Part shown: in pieces, positions 18,810 to 29,019 of the stretch
Layout of the letters: each line of letters begins with the position of its first letter
Numbering within the stretch: position 1 is the stretch's first letter
NCBI GenBank assembly: GCA_928724745.1
Contig: CAKMXJ010000012.1
Span: 310,001 to 374,000, forward strand
Source of the DNA: Anthracocystis setariae
Lineage: Eukaryota; Basidiomycota; Ustilaginomycetes; Ustilaginales; Ustilaginaceae
DNA length: 64,000 bases
Reading direction: 5' to 3'
Translations under genes and position numbers: made by a program
The notes under the pieces: model-generated
The model's database searches: none
The model's input: the letters and a program-made list of their open reading frames with translations, nothing else
Told to the model about the DNA's origin: nothing

Positions 18810-21323
18810 TTAAAATCGGAAGAAGCCGCTCCTCCTTTCGCTAGCCATTCTCCTTTTGATCATGTGAGCGGCATCATTTCCCCAAACCTCGACAGGGCTG
18901 CGGCCTTTCTTAAGCACCTCTGCCTCGTGAATCTTGGCCTGAGCCCTCGAGAACAGCGCCACATTCTGAAAGCTCAACGGTAACGTCGAGTCCCACCTCT
19001 CCAGCTGCGCACCCGATAAACTGTCGAAGGGGGGGACGACACTACGACCGCGGAAAACCTCTTCGAACAGGTAGGCAATGTCGTTTACGCCGAACGGAAT
19101 CGAGCGCGGACCGGTGTTGTTGGCATCCGAAGAAATGGGTTTGGTTCCGGGAACGGGATGACGAGATTCCGAGACGGATAGTTCGTGGAACAGCTTCTCG
19201 TACAACTTGCGTCGACCCTTAAACGCCAGTGGCTCCATCTTCTGCCCGCCAATCTCGCAGATGATAAATGTGGCTACAGCAAGTCCAAACATGGCAGGCA
19301 ACGGACCCAGCACGGGCAGGATTCGAACGCGGAAATCTTCGAGCGCAGCAAGCTCGTCGACATTGCCCTTTTCAAATTCGTCATCGTCGAGCGGGAGCAG
19401 TCGCGTGTCTGATTTTTCGGTCGAGTAGACACAAGGAATGAAGAAGGTAGGCTCGGTGAACTCGATAGGTTCGCGCGACTCGGCTGGATCAGCTGGCGTC
19501 GGCGCCAGCGAAGGTTTGAAGGACGTAGATCGTGATAAAGCCGGCGATGAGCTAGACGGCGACGGCGAGAGTTCCTCGACTTCAGAGACGCGTCGGCGTA
19601 CCTTTTCCGACACGGTCTTTGCTGCCGTGTGAGCTGCCAGGTCGACAGCCGTAGCATCCGAAGCAGCAGCACTGCTTTGAGATGTGCGTCGATCTAGAAA
19701 CTGTGTAGACGTCAACGAGCCAGCATCGCTGTTGGCCGCCGCCCCGTCGATATCCTCGCTGTCCAGCGGCCTCAGACTGCTATCGTGGTCGCCCTCGTCC
19801 GGCAGCAGCGCCGCCATTTCGTCGGAAGGCGTTGTCATGGGTGTCGCGTACGCGCCAGAGCCGAACGAAGAAACGCTGCTTGCGCGTCTGCTGTGACGCG
19901 GCGCCCGAGGCACCGACGCAGAAACGGCTCTTGAGCTCGAGGCCGAAGCAGGGACATGGGCGCTGTAAGTGGCGAGGGAAGCGAGATCACTGGCGCTACC
20001 ACTACGAGAAGCAAGCGGAGACGGCGATGAAGCCATAGGTCGATTGCGCGGAACAAGAGCTCCTGCATCGCTGTTGGCGGCTGGCAGAACGCTGGGCGAA
20101 GAAGCACCGCTGTTGTCGCTCCGGCTCTTTGACATGCGGACCAACTCGTCTCTCGGACTGACTTTCATGGGAGTGCGCTCCAAATCCAAGACTGCTGCTG
20201 CTGCGTCGAGCTGCTGCTTTTTGCCTTTCTTGCCGTTGTTGGGGCGGCGAGGAGCGCTCTGGCCCTTCTCCTTTTCGAGCTGTTCAACTTCACGCTTGGC
20301 CTTGTCTTCCACCTCTTTAGGTGGAATCGGGGGCAATCCGACCGCGCGCAATCGACGACGCACGCTGCGTGCCAATGGATCCTCGGAAGTGACGCTGATG
20401 TCGGAAATCTGGATGCGGCTGGGATCGCTCTTGGCACCAGCACCCATAGAGCTGATGACCTTGATCTTGCGTTCGGCGCAGAAACGCAAAAGCTCCACCT
20501 TAGTGTCGATGTTGTCGATTGCATCCACCACGTAGGTCGGATTGCCGCCTAACAGACGTTCGGCCTCGTCGCCACGGAAAAGCTCGACCCACGCCTCTAG
20601 CTTGGCCCATGGCGCGATCTGACCAAATTTCTCGGCACAGCAAACCACCTTGGGCCTGCCAACATCCTCGAGGGTAGCGCAAGCATGGCGATTGAGCGAA
20701 GAGAGCGAAACCTGATCAAAGTCAATCAATCGAAGTTTGGAAACGCCGGAGCGGAGCAACATGAGAGCAGCCCACGAACCTACACCTCCTGCCCCGACAA
20801 CGATGACGAACGAGTTTCGGATGGCGGTCATTCCTTCCTCGCCGAGGAAGCTATAGTTGCGTGAAAGCTGCTCGCGAATGAGGCCCTCATCCCATTGCTC
20901 CACCGATGGCTGCCGTTTGCGGGAGGAAGCATCGTTGCGGCCCAGCGTGGCAGCACGAGAGGGGCCAGCGGGCGATGCATCCAGAAAGCTGGTCGAGTTG
21001 CGCAGGTGCGACGTAGGCCGCAGCGAATTGCTTTGGAGGCCCGAGAGGTATCGTGGGGTGCCCCCGTCTGTAGAGGAGGAGGCCTCGTCGCGAAGAAGAT
21101 CGAAGCGGGCGAGTCGATCGTTGCCCTGAGCATTGGCCGACTTGGAGACAGAATCCGAGAGATCCTGACGCTTTTGGCGGCGCGTCAGACGCTGCGTGCC
21201 CAAGATGGCAGCAGCGGTTGCCAACGACGAGCCCACAGCAATCGACCCGATGAACAGCGCATTCCTACCGCCGGGTGAAGCGAGAGTCGAGAGCCACGAA
21301 GACGATGATGATGAGCCGGACAT
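18810..21323 (-). CDS. tRNA threonylcarbamoyladenosine dehydratase (TcdA/Tcd1-Tcd2 family)
   Basis: 837 aa from ATG 21323. The start is favoured because MSGSSSSSSWLS leads to a hydrophobic segment (NALFIGSIAVGSSLATAAAIL), resembling the N-terminal anchor of the yeast mitochondrial outer-membrane Tcd proteins. The ThiF/E1-like fold follows: FVIVVGAGGVGSWAALMLLRSGVSKL (nucleotide site), LIDFDQVSLSSLNRHA, the YVVDAIDNIDTKVELL catalytic-Asp region and ISSMGAGAKSDPSRIQISDI. The family cyclises t6A to ct6A at position 37 of ANN-decoding tRNAs. A Ser-rich insertion of about 300 residues splits the domain before the conserved C-terminal part (PTFFIPCVYSTEK, then PVLGPLPAMFGLAVATFIIC). Whether it is Tcd1 or Tcd2 cannot be told. 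Confidence 0.85.
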   Translation of the reverse strand: MSGSSSSSSWLSTLASPGGRNALFIGSIAVGSSLATAAAILGTQRLTRRQKRQDLSDSVSKSANAQGNDRLARFDLLRDEASSSTDGGTPRYLSGLQSNSLRPTSHLRNSTSFLDASPAGPSRAATLGRNDASSRKRQPSVEQWDEGLIREQLSRNYSFLGEEGMTAIRNSFVIVVGAGGVGSWAALMLLRSGVSKLRLIDFDQVSLSSLNRHACATLEDVGRPKVVCCAEKFGQIAPWAKLEAWVELFRGDEAERLLGGNPTYVVDAIDNIDTKVELLRFCAERKIKVISSMGAGAKSDPSRIQISDISVTSEDPLARSVRRRLRAVGLPPIPPKEVEDKAKREVEQLEKEKGQSAPRRPNNGKKGKKQQLDAAAAVLDLERTPMKVSPRDELVRMSKSRSDNSGASSPSVLPAANSDAGALVPRNRPMASSPSPLASRSGSASDLASLATYSAHVPASASSSRAVSASVPRAPRHSRRASSVSSFGSGAYATPMTTPSDEMAALLPDEGDHDSSLRPLDSEDIDGAAANSDAGSLTSTQFLDRRTSQSSAAASDATAVDLAAHTAAKTVSEKVRRRVSEVEELSPSPSSSSPALSRSTSFKPSLAPTPADPAESREPIEFTEPTFFIPCVYSTEKSDTRLLPLDDDEFEKGNVDELAALEDFRVRILPVLGPLPAMFGLAVATFIICEIGGQKMEPLAFKGRRKLYEKLFHELSVSESRHPVPGTKPISSDANNTGPRSIPFGVNDIAYLFEEVFRGRSVVPPFDSLSGAQLERWDSTLPLSFQNVALFSRAQAKIHEAEVLKKGRSPVEVWGNDAAHMIKRRMASERRSGFFRF

Positions 21324-21562
21324 GGCGATCGTCACCGTCAGCCAACAGCGCTGGCAGGCAAGTGATGGGCAGGCAAGTGATGGGATCGTCGACGTGGAGA
21401 GTAGGCAAACGATCGTGGAGGTAAAGCAGAGGCCGAGGTGGAGGCTTAAAAGCAAAAGAAAAAAAAGGGCCACTTTCAAAGCATCCTGCGCGACTCCTTC
21501 GTAAACCATCATCTCAACCATGAAGATCAAAATAGTACATCAAGGCGTAGTTGTGTGATTAG

Positions 21563-21670
21563 GCCTGCTTAGCTCAGTGGTAGAGCGTCAGTCTTGTATA
21601 ATCATATGTAAGCGTTTTCCTTGTTAAAAAGGTGAACTGAAGGTCACTCGTTCAAACCGGGTAGTAGGCA
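21563..21670 (+). tRNA. tRNA-Thr (UGU) with intron
   Basis: Acceptor GCCTGCT pairs with AGTAGGC (one G-U). The D arm is GCTC-AGTGGTA-GAGC. The anticodon stem TCAGT (21588-21592) pairs with ACTGA (21636-21640). The anticodon TGT is at 21595-21597. The T arm is ACTCG-TTCAAAC-CGGGT and the discriminator is A. A 36-base intron (21599-21634) follows position 37. A T7 Pol III terminator lies at 21675-21681. Confidence 0.9.
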
Positions 21671-22621
21671 TCGATTTTTTTGGTACTTCCAAGGACTTAG
21701 GCCTGAACGCTGCTTGCCAAAGACATGGGAACTCGAAAACACTGTTGCATAGTTAAAAGTTTTATTACAAAACGAAGCGATGGGGTCGTCAATCTGAGAG
21801 CAACACTAAGTACAGGGAGCACATCTGTGAGGAGGTGCATTTATTGCCATCAAGGTGGAGCACGCTGCTGTGAACCTACTATAACCATTCATGGTCTTGT
21901 AGTTCTCTTCCGGAATGTCATCTCTTTCATTGTCTCGAACACCAACCAAGCATGTTCGTCTGACACTCCCTCCTCTCCTGATCATGCCTCTCTTTGCTCG
22001 CGAGACAGCTCGCGTGGTGTGTTTTTAAGCCCGCCCTACTCTCCCTTGTCATTCAACTTTGCGCATCTCTCCTGCATCGCTCCGCTTCGCGCTCAAACCG
22101 GCCCTTTACGGCGGGCCGGGAATTTTGGAGCCCTGGAGCCCTAGAGTTTCTTCCTCGTCGTGCAATGCTTATGTTGAGTTTATGTTTCGTTCTTTTTCCC
22201 TGGTCTCGCGAGCAAGTTCGGGCGGATGTTTTCGAAGCGAACTTAGTCAACAAGGCGAATCGAGTCTTGCTGGCTCGAGGATGACAAAGCCAGGACAGAC
22301 GACGGCGCGCCACGGTGGGATGAGACGAACCGTAGGAACCGAGAGATTTCCGGAAGAGCCAACGGTCGGTTGCGGGCAGAGCCCTGAACGCAAATGCTCG
22401 ACCATCAGAGATCGCTCGAAGCCAGTCCGACACAGATGTGGCTGCTCGCTCAATGGCTGTCCGCAGTTTGATGGCTTGCTTGAACGCTGATTGGCGACAG
22501 GCTCAGTCCCATGGGCTAAGGATCGTGGCTGCCGTGGAACGTGCGTGGCTGATTCACTTAGATTGCCGCGTCCACAGTCACTCTTACACGGACAAGAAGC
22601 GTAGACTCGAATTGAAGGATT
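21671..22621. other. Gene-free interval after tRNA-Thr
   Basis: About 950 bp between tRNA-Thr and the 3' end of the RING protein gene. The short open frames here have no recognisable homology or codon character. Nothing else seen. Confidence 0.5.
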
Positions 22622-25222
22622 TCAGGGTATGAACAGACGACTGAATGCTTGGACGGGGGTCCTGCAGGTTGGACACAAATGGGCTGCTTCGTCGCTGCCG
22701 CCATTTTCGGGATTGGTGGCGCGGCGTGCAGGTGGACGAGAGGCGAGATGTTCGCGGCACTCCATGCACAGACACAAGCAGCGACAGGGCCAGCAGATGA
22801 CGTTGCGCTCTTCGGTGCAGCAGACCACACAAAGCCGCCTGGCTTCGTCGCTGGCACTGCGAACGGCTCCCGCGGACATGCTCGCCGCACTGGTCCGCCG
22901 GTCGATCAAGGCGTGAGCGAGGTCGACGTCGGCCTGGGCCATCGAGTTGCCAGTTGCCCGGCGCTGCTGAGAGGACAACCCCTGAGTGTACGGGTATGCA
23001 TATTGGTGCAAGAGCGAAGCGTAGCCGGATCGCGTGAGCGGTGGTTCGTGTCGCGGCCGTGTAAGGTGAGCGAGCAGTAAGCGATTGAAAGCTTCGGTCC
23101 CTGCCCTTACCGTCAGCTGCGTCGACGTGAGCTCGTCTTGCGCACTGTCATCGTCGCCAAGCGCTCCAAGCTCCTCGAGCAGGCCCGACACTTCGTCGGC
23201 ATCGACTTCGAGTGGCTCTGTCTCATCCAGGGAAGCTTCTTCGTCGGAGTCCAAGGCTCCCTGCCCCTCTACGATTCCAGCGTCAAAGTCGAAGTCGTCG
23301 TCATCTTCATCGTCTTGAGCTTGCAAACTTGTTGTCTGTGTGTGAAACTCTGAGTGATGCTCGTCTGTGTGGCCAGAGCTTCGTGTCTGCGGAACCGAAG
23401 ACTGCGATCCAGCTGGCAGCATGGTGCTGCTGGGGTCGAACGCTGCCGTATTCCTCCCAGAGAGCCTTGAGGAAAGAGATGCAACAGGACTGGTCGTGGC
23501 AGCCTGTTGTGAACGCCCCAAGACCGAGGTGTGCGACCTGTACCGTTGACGGTCTCGCTGCTGTTGCTCCTGACGCTGGCGGAGCCTCTGTTGCTCTGCC
23601 TCTTGACGCTGTCTTCTGCGCGCCTCGCCGTTGCGGCCGTGCCAGATGAGCCTTGCGAGCCGAAGCCCGCGGTAAACCCACTGCGGAACGCTTGGATCAG
23701 GCAGACCGGCCATGCGCAACGCCTTGCGACACGCCATGATCGCCAGGTTGCGCAGTACTAGAAGTGTTGCCACTACAAATCGAGCAAAAGCATAAATGCG
23801 AGCCGTCCCTGCATGTCCGAATGTTGTAGATGCGTCGCTATGTGCGTAAGGCTCGATGCGGATCTCTTTAACTTCTCGGGACAGTCCGCCGATGTTGTCA
23901 GCGTGTTGGCGCGCAGAGGTGGGACGTTCCGGATGGGTTGCGGTTGAACAAGCTCGTAGCGGATCAACAAGCTCGATACGCCCACTCTGGCTAAGCTCGA
24001 TGTAGGGAGCTTCCCAGGCAACGAGGGGCTCAACTTGGCGCTCCAAGCCAGTTAGCCGCGTCGATTCCATGCAGGTAGCTCCCAGCTTGAACAATGCTAA
24101 CGACCAATCTTCGTCCATGGAAGGAAGATTGGAGCGAGAAAAGAGAAGGCGGTGCGACTGGATGGTGCCTTCAAGCAAGAGCATGGTGAGAGCGTGAAGA
24201 AACACGGTCAGCAGCACGATGAGGATCAAAGCAATCTCGGGCGTGCGGCTGAGCGCTTCCAGGAACGGGTAGCGGCCCGAGTTGGCAGCTAGGGCGTAAT
24301 GGACGAGAGACGCAACTCCAAAGACAGCCGAAACCACTAAACGTCGTGCGTAGACTGGACGACGGCATCTCGAGAGGGAGAGCGCACAGATCTGAAGAAG
24401 CTGCAGCAGGATGCAGAGGTAGACGTGCTCGTTGGCCGGAGCGTCGGGCGAGAAAGAATGAAAGTGCAGAAAAAAGGCGAATCCGACGAGGTTAAAAGCT
24501 GGAGGCTCGTCACGGTCGGCATCAAGGTTGCGGACCACCGCGTCGCTGATCACGGCGACACATGTAGCGGTAAAGGCAGCCCAGAGCGCGGAAGCATCTC
24601 GAGCGCGGAGGAGCGCATCCCTGCTGCTGGAACCGAATCGATCGTGGGCCCATCCCGACATTGGCGTGTTGGCGAGCCAAGCGTTTCTCCAAGAAGTGGT
24701 GGTGCCGCTGCGGAGCAACACATTGAGCGGATTCGACTCGGCAAGGAAAGCGTCAGCCACGATCGTGGAAAAGAGGAGGACAGAACGAGCCAGCAGGATC
24801 AGACCTGGCAAGCGCAGAGCGATGCGTTGGAGCTGAGAAAGGCGAGCGGAAGCACCACCTCTGGGCCTGCAGATGTGCTGAACACGATTGTTGATGATGG
24901 CGACGACAAACAGAGCTACTGTATATCGACTTGTGACAAAGCTCCACGGGCTGTCAGAGAAGCTGTCCCAGACGTGGATTCGATCCAGACCATCGTCGGA
25001 ATGAAAGGCGGATGATGAAGTAGTTGAGGTGCCTAAGGTACGATCGTAAAGGGCGCGTCTAGCATTAGTGTCACGCCAATCCAAGGCCTCGGAATTGTCA
25101 TCCAGATGAAGAAGGTCGAGTGGCGGGAAGACGAAGTCGTACGTTGCTCGGAGCGGTACGCCGGCGGTCGATGCGAGCCAGTCCTTGCTGGTCCTGATTG
25201 TCTCGGCTAGTTGTCGAGGCAT
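22622..25222 (-). CDS. Asi-like polytopic membrane RING-type ubiquitin ligase
   Basis: 866 aa from ATG 25222 (MPRQLAETIRTSKDWL), single exon. The N-terminal half has several hydrophobic segments (VTSRYTVALFVVAIIN, LPGLILLARSVLLFSTIVADAF, AFTATCVAVISDAVV, LVVSAVFGVASLVHYAL, EIALILIVLLTVFLHALTMLLL). The middle is Gln/Arg-rich, then acidic (DDEDDDDFDFD). The last 70 residues form a RING: LCVVCCTEERNVICWPCRC, then CLCMECREHL and CPTCRTPVQAFSRLF. This C-terminal RING, with WPC and the closing RLF, resembles yeast Asi1/Asi3, inner nuclear membrane ligases that degrade mislocalised membrane proteins. Orthology is an inference from that resemblance and the topology. Confidence 0.75.
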   Translation of the reverse strand: MPRQLAETIRTSKDWLASTAGVPLRATYDFVFPPLDLLHLDDNSEALDWRDTNARRALYDRTLGTSTTSSSAFHSDDGLDRIHVWDSFSDSPWSFVTSRYTVALFVVAIINNRVQHICRPRGGASARLSQLQRIALRLPGLILLARSVLLFSTIVADAFLAESNPLNVLLRSGTTTSWRNAWLANTPMSGWAHDRFGSSSRDALLRARDASALWAAFTATCVAVISDAVVRNLDADRDEPPAFNLVGFAFFLHFHSFSPDAPANEHVYLCILLQLLQICALSLSRCRRPVYARRLVVSAVFGVASLVHYALAANSGRYPFLEALSRTPEIALILIVLLTVFLHALTMLLLEGTIQSHRLLFSRSNLPSMDEDWSLALFKLGATCMESTRLTGLERQVEPLVAWEAPYIELSQSGRIELVDPLRACSTATHPERPTSARQHADNIGGLSREVKEIRIEPYAHSDASTTFGHAGTARIYAFARFVVATLLVLRNLAIMACRKALRMAGLPDPSVPQWVYRGLRLARLIWHGRNGEARRRQRQEAEQQRLRQRQEQQQRDRQRYRSHTSVLGRSQQAATTSPVASLSSRLSGRNTAAFDPSSTMLPAGSQSSVPQTRSSGHTDEHHSEFHTQTTSLQAQDDEDDDDFDFDAGIVEGQGALDSDEEASLDETEPLEVDADEVSGLLEELGALGDDDSAQDELTSTQLTVRAGTEAFNRLLLAHLTRPRHEPPLTRSGYASLLHQYAYPYTQGLSSQQRRATGNSMAQADVDLAHALIDRRTSAASMSAGAVRSASDEARRLCVVCCTEERNVICWPCRCLCLCMECREHLASRPPARRATNPENGGSDEAAHLCPTCRTPVQAFSRLFIP

Positions 25223-25719
25223 TGTGGTGGCCAAGCGGCTGAGCTGCCGTGGCGATCTGTGGCTAAGCCAGCCTCGTTGATGGAGACACGCAGGGCGTTG
25301 CTACGACCAAGTCGAGAATCTGGCGAGAGCAGCGTTGAGGAGAGAGCCTGGCGTGCAGCTCATGCAACAACCGCTCAATTACGGCCCGGGCGCTGCCCGA
25401 AATCCGAACGCTCGACGTGGAGCTTTTTGAGTATTCGATTTCGAGTCGCCATACTCAGACTCGTACCAGGACAATCAATTCACACAGAGGTAGCTGATAT
25501 CATTAAAAAAGAAGGCGCCAATCATGGCGAGAGCATATCAAGATCCGCGAAACTTGAGGCGAGAAAAACAAAGCGAGGGGGCAAGTATGACAATTCCATT
25601 GGAAGAAAGTGCGATGGGAACAGAACGATACAAGGAATGGTCCGTTGCAAGATCATGTAGGCAAATGCAGACATAGGTATAAGCGAGTGTGAGGCAGCTG
25701 GAATCGGCACAGAATCGTA
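25223..25719. other. Intergenic region
   Basis: Promoter side of the RING gene and 3' flank of the aspartic protease gene. No gene or repeat seen. Confidence 0.5.
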
Positions 25720-28158
25720 TCAGCGCAGATCGCCATTTTGCAGCAAAGGGGCTGGAGACGAAGTGCGCCTGGCGTTGCTGTTCGGGTAGGCAGAGCTCTG
25801 ATTCGAGTCGGTACGGGCATGCACGTGTGACTGGGACTGGGACAGTTGAACGCTGCGTTCGTCCAAGGACTGAAGCTGGGCATGGATGGAATTTTGACCA
25901 AACCCAGCGTCTGGACGTTTTGAAGATGCTTCGAGGAAGGCTTTGCGTTCGTCCTCGCTGAGCGATGCCAGGTAGGCGTTCTTCACTTGACGGGCATCCG
26001 CGTAACCGGTGGACGAGACGTCCCAGGAGAGCAGACCCGCCGCTGTCAAATTCTGGCGGTTGATGGGGACCTCTTCGCCCCACTGTGGACCCATACCTTG
26101 GCCAGCCTCGTCATCGTGGAGTTCCTCGTCGTAGACGCCGTGGATGTGATGCAGCTGGCGCGTCTTGGCTCGCTGTGCCGGCGAGAGGACCACCTGGCTG
26201 CTGTCGTCGTCATCCTTGCCAAGGATCTCCATGGGAACGCTCAGACCATCGATTTTGACGGTGCTGTAAGGGTTGCTCTGCTTCTTGGAATGGCCGGCGG
26301 AGCCATGGTAGCCGGCGCTGTTGCCGCCATGCCCGCCAAGCGACTTTTCACCCTGCGCTGCAAAGAGAGCTGCGCGTGCTGCAGCGATGCGCCGACGGCG
26401 CCGACGCAGACGCCAGAGCGCCACGCCAAACAGGACGGCAATGACCACGATGGCGCTGACACAGCCAATGACGACCTTGATGCCTCCAGAGAGTCCCTTG
26501 GTGTTGGCAGAGGGCGAGTTGCTGTTGTAGCCGCCGCCATGGAGGCCGGATTGGCCGAGCGTTTGTTTCTTGACGCGGACCGCGGTGAACTGCTGGGTAG
26601 CGATGGTCATGTTGACGAGCGATCGGAGTCCGACGGCTGCTTGGCATGGGCTGGAAGTGGTCATGTTGGCGGCGAGAGCTTGGGTGGTGTTCAAGCCCCC
26701 GTCGCACGAAAACACGGTGTAGGCGCTACGCATGAAGGCGGGTGAAAGGATGAAGTCGGCGGGCAAGAAACTTGAGTTGAGATTGGCGCCTGTGGAGGAG
26801 CCCGACAGCGAACGCAGGGCCTGGAAGGAACCGAGGCAGGCGGAACCTTGGTAGGATGGGCCGTTGCCGGCACCGATCTGGAGACTGGCGTCGAGCGGAT
26901 GTATAGGGATCTCGATACCGCCGAGCCCGAGCGTGATGTTCATCTGGAGATCGCAGGGCACGTAGTAGCCGCCGTCGGAGGCGGGACCGATCCCCCAAGC
27001 ACCGTAGAGAGCATTGAGCGTGCTTTCGGGGCCCAGATTGACACTGGCGCCCGAATCAAAGATGGCGATGGGGTTGGAGCCTGCAATGACGCTCGAACTG
27101 CCGATGGGGATGGGCTCTGTGATGCCGTGTTGAAGTAGCACACTGATGTCGGTGAGCGGGACACGCCAATGGCGCACCACTCCATCGGCATCTGCGATGG
27201 CGGGCGTGTAGTTGATCTGCGGGTTGGTTGCGTTGCCAGAGTAGGCAGGATCATGGTTGCCAATGGTGACGACGCTATCGCCCTGACCACCATCCTCCTC
27301 GAGCCGCTGAAGACCAACGCCCATGAATCTGCGACCCGGTGGAGCGAAGTTCCAGAAGCCTGCGAGCACAGCTCCCGTGTCGGGCGGACGGACCCCGATG
27401 TTGATGGAAGCGGTATTACTGGTGGTGTTGAGATCGGCTTGGATGAGACTGTTTGCAGGAGGGCCAAACCCGATGATGCCGGAGAAGTTGCCCGAATCCA
27501 TGTCTTCGTTGTTCACCGTGTTACAGGAACCGAAAGCCTGGGAGTTGATGATGAGGCGCGAAGTTACCGGGTTGCCAAACAACATGGAGGCGGTCTTGAC
27601 CTTGCCGGCTGCGGAGCCCAAGAGGTAGCTGATGTTGAAAGGCGTGTCTTGATCAACGACCGAGTCCAGGTGGTCGTTGAACTTGACAACGGACAAGCCT
27701 TGGTGACCCTTGCACGAGTCGGTGGCGCAGTCCTGATTGGCAAGCCAGAGATCACCACTGCCTGTGTCGAGCTGAACGTTGACCTGCTGATTGGCGGCGG
27801 TCAGAGGTACGGTGTAAGTGAGCTGGCCATTGGCAAACCCTCTGCCGAGAACAATGCGAGTACTGTTGAGCGAGCCGGAAGCTGGTGAAGTCATGCCGAC
27901 TGGACCGGCACCGTTGCCATTGTTGGAGGACGATGTGCTGGATGTCGCTTCTGGTGCTGAAGAGGAAGCTGATGATTCTGAAGCTTGTGCTGCAGACGAG
28001 GAGGATCTGACAGACGTGGTGGAAGAGGAAGCATCCTGGCGCGGATAGAGCATGTTGGGTGAGTTTGGACTCGGTAGAAGCGATCGCGGCCGTGACATGG
28101 ATCCAGACGCCATGCGATGGTTTGCTGCCGGGTCAGAAGCGCCACTGAGACGCATCAT
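25720..28158 (-). CDS. Membrane-anchored aspartic protease (pepsin family A1)
   Basis: 812 aa from ATG 28158 (MMRLSGASDP). A Ser/Thr-rich region (residues about 45-100) precedes the bilobal catalytic domain. The first active-site motif is QLDTGSGDLWLANQDC and the second AIFDSGASVNLGPES, so both catalytic Asp residues are present. A Ser-rich linker then leads to one transmembrane segment (VVIGCVSAIVVIAVLFGVAL), an Arg cluster and a cytoplasmic tail of about 180 residues with Gln/Ser-rich repeats. The layout resembles yapsin-like surface proteases but with a true membrane span and a long tail. No signal peptide is encoded in this frame. A TATA box (28350-28357) and a 12-codon upstream ORF lie just upstream, so either a short signal-bearing exon was missed or the N terminus is atypical. 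Confidence 0.82.
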   Translation of the reverse strand: MMRLSGASDPAANHRMASGSMSRPRSLLPSPNSPNMLYPRQDASSSTTSVRSSSSAAQASESSASSSAPEATSSTSSSNNGNGAGPVGMTSPASGSLNSTRIVLGRGFANGQLTYTVPLTAANQQVNVQLDTGSGDLWLANQDCATDSCKGHQGLSVVKFNDHLDSVVDQDTPFNISYLLGSAAGKVKTASMLFGNPVTSRLIINSQAFGSCNTVNNEDMDSGNFSGIIGFGPPANSLIQADLNTTSNTASINIGVRPPDTGAVLAGFWNFAPPGRRFMGVGLQRLEEDGGQGDSVVTIGNHDPAYSGNATNPQINYTPAIADADGVVRHWRVPLTDISVLLQHGITEPIPIGSSSVIAGSNPIAIFDSGASVNLGPESTLNALYGAWGIGPASDGGYYVPCDLQMNITLGLGGIEIPIHPLDASLQIGAGNGPSYQGSACLGSFQALRSLSGSSTGANLNSSFLPADFILSPAFMRSAYTVFSCDGGLNTTQALAANMTTSSPCQAAVGLRSLVNMTIATQQFTAVRVKKQTLGQSGLHGGGYNSNSPSANTKGLSGGIKVVIGCVSAIVVIAVLFGVALWRLRRRRRRIAAARAALFAAQGEKSLGGHGGNSAGYHGSAGHSKKQSNPYSTVKIDGLSVPMEILGKDDDDSSQVVLSPAQRAKTRQLHHIHGVYDEELHDDEAGQGMGPQWGEEVPINRQNLTAAGLLSWDVSSTGYADARQVKNAYLASLSEDERKAFLEASSKRPDAGFGQNSIHAQLQSLDERSVQLSQSQSHVHARTDSNQSSAYPNSNARRTSSPAPLLQNGDLR

Positions 28159-28194
28159 GGACAAGAAGTTTGACTTTTGTACGTGCAGATTGCG

Positions 28195-28233
28195 CTACCA
28201 GGCGCGATGCAGTGCAAGAACGACTGTCGCCAT
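28195..28233 (-). promoter_or_regulatory. Upstream ORF of 12 codons in the aspartic protease leader
   Basis: ATG at 28233 opens MATVVLALHRAW and stops at TAG (28195), 37 bp before the main ATG. It is the first ATG after the TATA box. It may dampen translation, or be part of an unrecognised first exon. Confidence 0.4.
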
Positions 28234-28349
28234 GCGGGTGCTGATGAGCCAGCGGGCGATGTTGGAGACGAGGCGATTGAGGATGTCGAAGGGAGTGATA
28301 CGATGTTGCCGAAGTTGCAGCTGATTTCGGGTCCTAGTGTGAAATGGTC

Positions 28350-28357
28350 GTATATAT
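28350..28357 (-). promoter_or_regulatory. TATA box of the aspartic protease gene
   Basis: TATATA-type element about 190 bp upstream of the main ATG and about 120 bp upstream of the uORF, in the correct orientation. Confidence 0.5.
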
Positions 28358-28710
28358 GGAGCCGAAGGCAGGGAAAAGGTGAGGCCAAGTTAGGTTGGGT
28401 GATGAAGCTACCGAGTCGGAGGGACAACTGGACTGGAGAGGGAGGGCAGTTTGCGGAGGAGATCCGGATGGTAGAAAATTCAGAGTGACTGTGGGATGCT
28501 AAGCTGATTCCGAGATGTTGGGAACGGTGATGGTGACAAGGCAGCGGTGCGGATGTGATGAGATAGGGTGGAGAGCGACGTTGCGGATGTGTGATGAACA
28601 GAGGATAGGAGGACAAATGGTTCAGTTGTAAAGTCAAAAGATGTTTGAGCTGCTTTGCGGATGTGCCGTTCGCCAACTGACGGGGAGATGTGCAGGTAGG
28701 GCAGGTGCTC

Positions 28711-28737
28711 GACTGGACTGGACTGGACTGGACTGGA
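28711..28737. repeat. (GACTG)5 pentanucleotide repeat
   Basis: Five perfect GACTG units plus two bases. Confidence 0.92.
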
Positions 28738-28979
28738 CCGCTGCTGAGCCGAGACGCATCCAAAGCAGCAAGCAAGGCACGCTGCAAAGAAACTCGTGTT
28801 CGTGCGCAGACAGACGAGTCTCAAATTTTGTTGCCAGAAACGCAGCATCTTGACAGTGTACAGTAACGGCAAAGGCCAAATTGGAAATTTAAATAAAAAA
28901 AATAAAAAAAAATGGAAAAAACCCTAACTGCCTTCCGCGGTGGTGCCAACCGTGGACTGGAGTCAGGTCACTAGAAGAG

Positions 28980-29019
28980 CAGTGCAGTGCAGTGCAGTGC
29001 AGTGCAGTGCAGTGCAGTG
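28980..29019. repeat. (CAGTG)8 pentanucleotide repeat
   Basis: Eight perfect CAGTG units, 240 bp from the GACTG array. Confidence 0.95.

Noticed and set aside
28849..28872. Signal-peptide-like minus start as first exon of the aspartic protease
   Set aside because: It lies about 500 bp upstream of the TATA box and runs into the GACTG repeat; no supporting donor.
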